Positions 1 through 3,933 of a stretch of DNA of 7,089 nt are shown here, one piece after another. The DNA lies in contig QIGM01000095.1 of NCBI GenBank assembly GCA_003230795.1, positions 1-7,089 on the forward strand, written 5' to 3'. The position numbers and the translations under genes were made by a program. Position 1 is the stretch's first letter, and every line of letters begins with the position of its first letter. The DNA comes from a bacterium (GTDB taxonomy: Bacteria; Bdellovibrionota_C; UBA2361; SZUA-149). The notes beneath the pieces are model-generated. The model was not told the origin of the DNA, searched no databases, and was given only the letters and a program-made list of their open reading frames with translations.

Positions 1-584
1 GTTTTTGAAAAAATGAATTGGCAGCTATCAACTAAATAGCAGCCGACATCTAGCAGTGAACCTCCTCCGGTCTCCTCTCGCAATCGAATGTTGTTCGTAT
101 CCGACAAATCGTAGTGTAGCTGTGCTTCAAACAGATTTGGCGAACCGATTTCTCCGGCCTCTATTAACTCTCTCACTCGTTTGTGCTGAGGATGAAAGCG
201 ATACATAAAACCTTCCGCGAGCAGCAACTCTGTCTTAGTGGCAGTATCAAGAATCTCTCTGACTTCCTCATACGAACAAGCGAGCGGTTTTTCGCAGAGC
301 ACATGCTTGCCAGCCTCCAGGCTTCGCATGCACCATTGATGATGGAGATGATTTGGAAGAGCGATGTAGACAGCGTCAACATCAGGGCTTGAGATTAGTG
401 CTTGATAGTCCACAAGCTGCTGAACATCTTGTCGTAAGGAGTCGGGGATTTTCTCTGGGCTAGAGGTGCCGAGTGCGCAGAGGGAGGCCGAAGGCACCTC
501 AGAAAAGGCTGGTATGACCGAGGAGCGTGCGTGAGCGCCGTAACCAAGAATTCCCCACCGAATGCTCCCCCACCGAATATTCAC
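1..584 (-). CDS. Gfo/Idh/MocA-family NAD(P)-dependent oxidoreductase, N-terminal part (partial)
   Basis: The visible 194 residues are the N-terminal Rossmann domain and the start of the C-terminal domain of a cytoplasmic sugar or diol dehydrogenase-type oxidoreductase. Seen in the sequence: the dinucleotide-binding loop GILGYGAHA (residues 11-19), DVDAVYIALPNHLHH (68-82), the family motif AGKHVLCEKPLA (91-102) whose Lys99 is the usual catalytic lysine, EGFMYRFHP (124-132), and GGGSLLDVGCY (173-183), the conserved Asp/Tyr segment of the second domain. The gene runs off the left edge, so the C-terminal half is missing from the window only. I chose the GTG start at 584 because it follows an AAAGAG-like ribosome site and precedes the Rossmann fold directly. 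The first residues repeat (IRWGS then IRWGI) through a 15-bp duplication. Substrate cannot be told; the relatives are glucose-fructose oxidoreductase and dihydrodiol dehydrogenase. The gene diverges from the GT2-like gene. Confidence 0.9.
   Translation of the reverse strand, partial: MNIRWGSIRWGILGYGAHARSSVIPAFSEVPSASLCALGTSSPEKIPDSLRQDVQQLVDYQALISSPDVDAVYIALPNHLHHQWCMRSLEAGKHVLCEKPLACSYEEVREILDTATKTELLLAEGFMYRFHPQHKRVRELIEAGEIGSPNLFEAQLHYDLSDTNNIRLREETGGGSLLDVGCYLVDSCQFIFSK
555..580. repeat. Two-copy 15-bp tandem repeat at the start of the oxidoreductase gene
   Basis: Read on the minus strand, ATTCGGTGGGG occurs twice with a 15-bp period just after the GTG start codon. The duplication is in frame and yields IRWGS-IRWGI. 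The second copy supplies the first beta strand of the Rossmann fold, so the first copy is a short extra N-terminal extension. It does not disturb the reading frame. Confidence 0.8.
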
Positions 585-687
585 AGTTTAACTCTTTGCT
601 TTATTTATTAATTCAGCGGCGTTAATTCCAAAGGTAAGCTATAGCACTTCATACGGGAATTCGCTGGGGTACAAGTAAAGGAGCGTA
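585..687. promoter_or_regulatory. Divergent intergenic spacer, probable promoter region for both flanking genes
   Basis: These 103 bp separate two genes transcribed away from each other, so both promoters most likely lie here. The segment next to the oxidoreductase is AT-rich (TTTATTTATTAATT, 600-613). TTAATTC occurs twice, at 608-614 and 622-628, exactly 14 bp apart, and could be a direct-repeat protein site. A TATAGC at 640-645 could be a -10 element for the plus strand, but I see no matching -35. No promoter can be assigned firmly. Confidence 0.35.
677..683 (+). promoter_or_regulatory. Ribosome binding site of the GT2-like gene
   Basis: AAAGGAG lies four bases before the GTG at 688. It is a strong Shine-Dalgarno match with slightly short spacing and decides the GTG start, since no ATG in frame lies nearby. 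Confidence 0.75.
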
Positions 688-1359
688 GTGAAGACACAAG
701 TATTTCAGAAATTAAAGGGAATTAACCCCGCAAATGACCTGAGCGTTATCATTGCTGTTGCGAACGATACCGGACCCACCTTAGACCTATTGCGTCCATT
801 TTTCTCCGAGCTTCCAGGAGTTAATTTGCAAGTACTCGGAAGAGAACTCTCACCGAAGGTTGCGGCAACCATCTCGCGTCAAGCGGCGGATAAAGGTTCG
901 AATTTCACATTCTCTGCACCGAATAAGTCGCAAAGCCCGCTACATTCTTTTGCGGAAGCTCTGCAGAGCTGTCAGACGGAGTACTTCGTGTTCACTCAGG
1001 CGGGGGCCATGCACCCTCTCGAATTAATTCGTGATTTACTGACTGAGCTCGATTACGGCGCTGACTTGGCAATTTGTAGTAGGATATATTCTGCGTCGAA
1101 CGAGAAGAATGCAGCGTACTTGCTCCAGCGCAGCCGCTCGCTTTTTGCTCGTCTTTCGCTGCGGAAGGCTGCTGTGCCAGTGCGAGACCCCCTCTCTGAA
1201 TATTTTGCTGGGAAAACCTCAACGGTCTTATCAAAACTGAAAGGGAGCAAGCCCCCGAACTCTCAGCGAAGCGAGGAAGTACTGCTCGAAATCCTCCGTA
1301 GGGTTCGTCGCGAACTTCGGGTCGCCGAGGTCAATTATCTTGTGCCCTCGCTTAAGTAG
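688..1359 (+). CDS. Family-2 glycosyltransferase-like protein, probably catalytically inactive (DPM1-type scaffold)
   Basis: This 223-residue protein follows the GT-A fold of polyprenyl-phosphate mannosyl/glucosyltransferases (usually about 240 residues), which transfer a sugar from a nucleotide donor to a lipid phosphate at the cytoplasmic membrane. Landmarks in order: LSVIIAVAND (18-27) for the usual VIIPTYNE; GRELSP (51-56) where DDGSPD is expected; FTQAGAMHP (102-110) where the family has MDADLSHP; GADLAICSR (124-132) for GADLVIGSR; RSRSLFARL (148-156); VRDPLSEYFAG (165-175) for DPTSGFFA; VAEVNYLV (212-219) near the C-terminus. The order and spacing fit well, but the DD pair and the DxD metal ligands are replaced (R52/E53, Q104/G106). 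The C-terminal tail is short and there is no membrane segment. The GTG start follows AAAGGAG. I infer a pseudoenzyme or a strongly diverged transferase. The family call is moderately secure, the loss of activity is inference. Confidence 0.65.
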   Translation: MKTQVFQKLKGINPANDLSVIIAVANDTGPTLDLLRPFFSELPGVNLQVLGRELSPKVAATISRQAADKGSNFTFSAPNKSQSPLHSFAEALQSCQTEYFVFTQAGAMHPLELIRDLLTELDYGADLAICSRIYSASNEKNAAYLLQRSRSLFARLSLRKAAVPVRDPLSEYFAGKTSTVLSKLKGSKPPNSQRSEEVLLEILRRVRRELRVAEVNYLVPSLK

Positions 1360-1418
1360 AGGTGGCTGGAAAAGGGCCTGGCAGTATTGTCAAGGGCGTT
1401 TAAGTTTTCTTTACTTCC

Positions 1419-1465
1419 CTCACAAAAAATAAATTTCCCGTGCCAAAAATAATATTTTTTGTGAG
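1419..1465. repeat. Perfect 13-bp inverted repeat with 21-base loop
   Basis: CTCACAAAAAATA (1419-1431) is exactly matched by its reverse complement TATTTTTTGTGAG (1453-1465). It lies 60 bp after the GT2-like gene. The right arm can instead fold with CAAAAAT (1444-1450) into a smaller AT hairpin. It could act as a weak terminator for the upstream gene or as an operator. The low GC of the stem and the lack of a T-run after the right arm argue against a classical terminator. Confidence 0.6.
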
Positions 1466-1489
1466 CTGCCTTAAAGGATCAATTAGCCT

Positions 1490-1518
1490 TTGACATCAGC
1501 GGAGAGATCGATTCTTAT
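1490..1518 (+). promoter_or_regulatory. Candidate sigma-70 promoter
   Basis: A perfect -35 hexamer TTGACA (1490-1495) is followed after 17 bp by TCTTAT (1513-1518), a four-of-six match to TATAAT. It faces the ParA-like gene but lies about 280 bp before its start, so it would make a long leader or a separate small RNA. A weak imperfect hairpin (1553-1562 with 1592-1601) lies in that leader. Confidence 0.35.
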
Positions 1519-1697
1519 GTCTCCTTCTTTGGACCCGGGCTCAGAGCTTCGTGTGTTCAAAGAAGTCTATTAAGCACAGCTACTTTCGTCGCTTTGTTCA
1601 CGGTTTTCCATTTTGGCCGGTCTTTAGGACGAGTCGACGAGATGGAGTTAAGCAGTGCTTTAGGATAGATGTCTCAAAAATTTCATAGTGCCGTAGG

Positions 1698-1739
1698 TCT
1701 ATTCGCTTGGATCTATTTGTCTGGCTCTATTTGTCTGGG
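1698..1739. repeat. Three-copy 14-bp tandem repeat upstream of the ParA-like gene
   Basis: The units are TCTATTCGCTTGGA (1698-1711), TCTATTTGTCTGGC (1712-1725) and TCTATTTGTCTGGG (1726-1739). The last two differ only in the final base; the first matches the second at 10 of 14 positions. The array ends nine bases before a candidate extended -10, where an activator or repressor would bind. Confidence 0.8.
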
Positions 1740-1744
1740 CTACT

Positions 1745-1753
1745 TGCTATGAT
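1745..1753 (+). promoter_or_regulatory. Candidate extended -10 promoter of the ParA-like gene
   Basis: TGCTATGAT fits the extended -10 pattern TGnTATAAT with one mismatch. No good -35 hexamer stands 16-18 bp upstream, which is tolerated in extended -10 promoters, particularly if a factor binds the adjacent 14-bp repeats. The start of transcription would fall near 1760, about 45 bases before the ATG. Confidence 0.35.
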
Positions 1754-1755
1754 CA

Positions 1756-1769
1756 CCCGTTCGAAAGGG
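1756..1769. promoter_or_regulatory. Candidate operator palindrome over the predicted transcription start
   Basis: CCCGTTCGAAAGGG is an inverted repeat with six of seven base pairs matched around a TTCGAA centre. It lies directly downstream of the candidate -10, a common position for a repressor site. Function is inferred from position alone. Confidence 0.3.
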
Positions 1770-1803
1770 CTACGTTGCAGTTGGTTGAAGGTAGGGAATT
1801 GAA

Positions 1804-2841
1804 ATGGGTGTGATTTGTTTCTCTTCGCTTAAGGGCGGAGTAGGGAAAACGACGCTCTCGCTTAATGTTGCGGGAGCCTTCGCTGAACGCGGTTGTGAAG
1901 CCCTGCTCATAGATCTAGATCCCTCAGCTCATACGTCCAGATTCTTTCTCCCGCGGACTCCTGGTCCGAATCCAGGCACGGGGAAGCCCATTGAGAGCCC
2001 TCTGGCGAGATTGTTCCTTTCAGCAGACGGTGGCCTTGTTTCGAATGAAGAGAGCTTAATCGATTCAGCTGTAGATCAAGGCATTCCTTTTGTTCTACCC
2101 GTTCGGCCTCGACTAACAGTATTACCGGGCGGCCCAGAACTTCGGCATTTCCTCTGGGGTAAGTCCTCGAGAGTTTTCAAAATGCTCTTCCCTCGGCTTA
2201 TCGAAGAACTACAGGCCACGTATGACTACATCATCATCGATACCCCACCGGATTATAACGTTTTAATGCGGAATGCGATTGCGGCGTCTGATCTAGTTGT
2301 CGTGCCAGTAGACTCTAGTGCGATGAGCATTGATTGTATGGAAGAGTTGCTGACAAACTGTGCTCATATCAAAGGCCCGCAGTGGACTATTATCCGTACT
2401 ATGGTTAATCGGCAGGCTTCGAGAATTCAGAAGTTATCTACGGACAGATTGAGAGAATCTGTAAGCGTCCGTTCTCCTAATGAGGGCGAGGAAGAAGAGG
2501 AGCTGGTTGATAGTTTGGATGACGCCGATAATTTTATCGCGATGATTGAACAGCACGAATCAATAGATAATGGCTCAGATGGGAATGGCTCAGATAGCGC
2601 CGATCAAAGTCCGATCTATTTGCTAAACTCGGTTGTGAACCGTACCGAGCTTCAGAACCGCCTCAGCTTCCAGGGTCGGACCGCTTTTGATACTAAGGCG
2701 ACCAGTAATCTTGCAGAGCAGTATTCGGAAGTCGCCCGTGAGGTAGACGAGCTGCTCAGTCTAATGGGAGAGGAAGAGAGCGAGATGTCCGTTGCTGATT
2801 TTCTTCCTTCCGGCGCCGATGCTCTTGAGCGCTCTGCCTAA
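1804..2841 (+). CDS. ParA-family (deviant Walker) ATPase without an adjacent ParB
   Basis: This 345-residue protein belongs to the ParA/MinD/Soj group, cytoplasmic ATPases that dimerise on ATP and position DNA or protein cargo on the nucleoid. Seen: deviant Walker A KGGVGKTT (10-17) with signature Lys10 and P-loop Lys15, Walker A' LLIDLDPS (34-41), Walker B YDYIIIDTPP (140-149), ASDLVVVPVD (161-170), and a C-terminal SVVNR...GRTAFDTK...NLAEQY stretch (276-307) matching the helix region before the end of ParA. An acidic, low-complexity insert (about 226-269, with an EEEEE run and NGSDG-NGSDS) splits the usual ParA core, and a further acidic tail follows residue 320. ATG at 1804 is preceded by a weak AGGGA. 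No parB or parS-like partner is adjacent; the next gene is ctaB, 121 bp on. It may be an orphan ParA serving a cargo other than the chromosome; which cargo cannot be told. Confidence 0.9.
   Translation: MGVICFSSLKGGVGKTTLSLNVAGAFAERGCEALLIDLDPSAHTSRFFLPRTPGPNPGTGKPIESPLARLFLSADGGLVSNEESLIDSAVDQGIPFVLPVRPRLTVLPGGPELRHFLWGKSSRVFKMLFPRLIEELQATYDYIIIDTPPDYNVLMRNAIAASDLVVVPVDSSAMSIDCMEELLTNCAHIKGPQWTIIRTMVNRQASRIQKLSTDRLRESVSVRSPNEGEEEEELVDSLDDADNFIAMIEQHESIDNGSDGNGSDSADQSPIYLLNSVVNRTELQNRLSFQGRTAFDTKATSNLAEQYSEVAREVDELLSLMGEEESEMSVADFLPSGADALERSA
2569..2595. repeat. 15-bp period tandem repeat inside the ParA-like gene
   Basis: AATGGCTCAGAT occurs at 2569-2580 and 2584-2595, separated by GGG. It is in frame and encodes the successive pentads NGSDG and NGSDS in the acidic insert, which suggests the insert grew by slippage or micro-duplication. 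Confidence 0.8.
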
Positions 2842-2896
2842 GCCTGCACTCCGATTATTTGCCAGGCAGAGCCTTTGTGCTAGCCTCAAAAGTCGT

Positions 2897-2915
2897 GGTG
2901 ATGAGGTGCCTCACC
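2897..2915. repeat. Short inverted repeat between the ParA-like gene and ctaB
   Basis: GGTGA (2897-2901) pairs with TCACC (2911-2915); alternatively TGAGG/CCTCA (2902-2913) closes a two-base loop. No T-run follows, so a terminator is unlikely. It lies about 50 bp before ctaB and may be a small operator or nothing. Confidence 0.25.
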
Positions 2916-2962
2916 ATTTCTAAGGTCAGTTTTCTAGGGTCAGCGAAATAATTGAATTTTCC

Positions 2963-3931
2963 ATGCGGACAAGTAGCTCCGAGCAAATAGCAGTTACTGA
3001 GGTCGAAGCCGAACTAGGCGGTCCCTCTTTGATTCATTCGGTCTTGAGTTATCAAGGCATGCTCGATGTTGTCAGCTTGACCAAGCCGAAGGTAATGGTC
3101 TTGCTGCTCGTCTCGACGGTTTGCCCGATGGTGCTTGCCGCAAGCGGAAGGCCTGATCTTACTCTGGTGCTGATTACCCTCCTCGGTGGCGCGTTAATTT
3201 CTGGTTCCGCTAGTGCACTAAACTGCGTTTGGGACCGCGATATTGACAGGCTTATGCAGAGAACCGCCGATAGGCCTCTCGCTGCTGGGAGAATGACCGC
3301 GACAACTGCGATCGTTTTCTCCTTCGTTATCGGGCTGATTGGACTTATCGTCTTAGCCGTAGGTGCTAATCCACTAGCAGCGACAGTCGCCTTATTTGGG
3401 CACTTATTCTACGTGCTCGTCTATACAATGTGGCTTAAACGAACCACACCACAAAACATCGTCATTGGTGGTGCAGCCGGAGCGGTGCCGCCTGTGGTTG
3501 GTTGGGTTGCGGTGACGGGAAGTATCGATCTCACCGCCGTGTTGCTCTTCCTTCTCGTCTTCCTCTGGACGCCGCCACACTTTTGGGCGCTTGCACTTAA
3601 TAAGAATGAAGATTACCGGAGAGCCGACGTGCCAATGCTGCCAGTGGTTTCCGGTGAAAAAGTTACACACGTGCAAATGCTAGTGTATGCGGTGCTTCTG
3701 TTACCAGTCAGTATCTTGCTGGTCGTCTCCGATGCCAGACTTTCGTGGTTTTCACTTGTTTCTATGGCGCTACTGAGCGTGGTGTTTATCGCAAAGACGT
3801 ATCGTCTCAAACAGGCCGGAGAAGAAGATCCTTCAGAGAAAGAATCCCGAGCATGGGATGTTTTCGGCTTTTCTCTCATATATCTTACTTTGTTTTTCGT
3901 AGTCTTAGTCGTTGATTCAGTGATGCTCTAG
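2963..3931 (+). CDS. ctaB: Protoheme IX farnesyltransferase (heme O synthase)
   Basis: This UbiA-family integral membrane prenyltransferase adds a farnesyl group to heme B to make heme O, needed by heme-copper terminal oxidases. Seen: LTKPKVMVLLLVSTV (39-53), the first Asp-rich motif NCVWDRDID (87-95; N87, D91, D95) followed by TADRPLAAGRM (101-111), YTMWLKRTTPQNIVIGGAAGAVPP (154-177), WTPPHFWALALNKNEDYRRADVPMLPVV (202-229) with the second Asp pair D217/D222, and several strongly hydrophobic stretches ending in a C-terminal helix. It has 322 residues from ATG 2963, slightly longer than the usual 290-300. No Shine-Dalgarno precedes that ATG; an in-frame ATG at 3059 after CAAGG would give a 290-residue protein starting MLDVVSLTKP, and the 32 extra residues are hydrophilic and not family-conserved. 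All hallmark residues are intact. No oxidase subunit gene is adjacent. Also known as cyoE. Confidence 0.95.
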   Translation: MRTSSSEQIAVTEVEAELGGPSLIHSVLSYQGMLDVVSLTKPKVMVLLLVSTVCPMVLAASGRPDLTLVLITLLGGALISGSASALNCVWDRDIDRLMQRTADRPLAAGRMTATTAIVFSFVIGLIGLIVLAVGANPLAATVALFGHLFYVLVYTMWLKRTTPQNIVIGGAAGAVPPVVGWVAVTGSIDLTAVLLFLLVFLWTPPHFWALALNKNEDYRRADVPMLPVVSGEKVTHVQMLVYAVLLLPVSILLVVSDARLSWFSLVSMALLSVVFIAKTYRLKQAGEEDPSEKESRAWDVFGFSLIYLTLFFVVLVVDSVML

Positions 3932-3933
3932 CT

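Larger units (their letters stand above)
1360..1803. other. 444-bp gene-free region between the GT2-like and ParA-like genes
   Basis: No supported coding region is present on either strand. The longest start-stop frame noticed on the plus strand is an 18-codon one at 1517-1573 without a convincing ribosome site. The stretch contains the 13-bp inverted repeat, a candidate TTGACA promoter, the three-copy 14-bp repeat, an extended -10 and a 14-bp palindrome, each listed separately. It looks like a regulatory leader, perhaps with a small RNA. Confidence 0.5.

Noticed and set aside
183..392. 69-codon plus-strand frame opposite the oxidoreductase gene, and its minus-strand neighbour 173-382
   Set aside because: Both are shadows of the oxidoreductase reading frame, which has clear family motifs throughout.
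992..1250. Minus-strand frames of 65-80 codons opposite the GT2-like gene
   Set aside because: No family resemblance; the plus-strand frame has motif order and a strong ribosome site.
1517..1573. 18-codon frame starting MSPSLDPGSELRV in the gene-free region
   Set aside because: Too short, and GGAG lies too far upstream of the ATG to be a convincing ribosome site.
1754..1772. GTTCGAA resembling the T-loop of a tRNA
   Set aside because: The flanking bases give only a three-pair stem and no acceptor or anticodon arms can be built around it.
1804..2841. Plasmid partition locus
   Set aside because: No ParB, no replication gene and a heme-synthesis gene next door; a chromosomal orphan ParA is simpler.
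3404..3879. Minus-strand frames opposite ctaB
   Set aside because: They are antisense shadows of a strongly conserved membrane protein gene.
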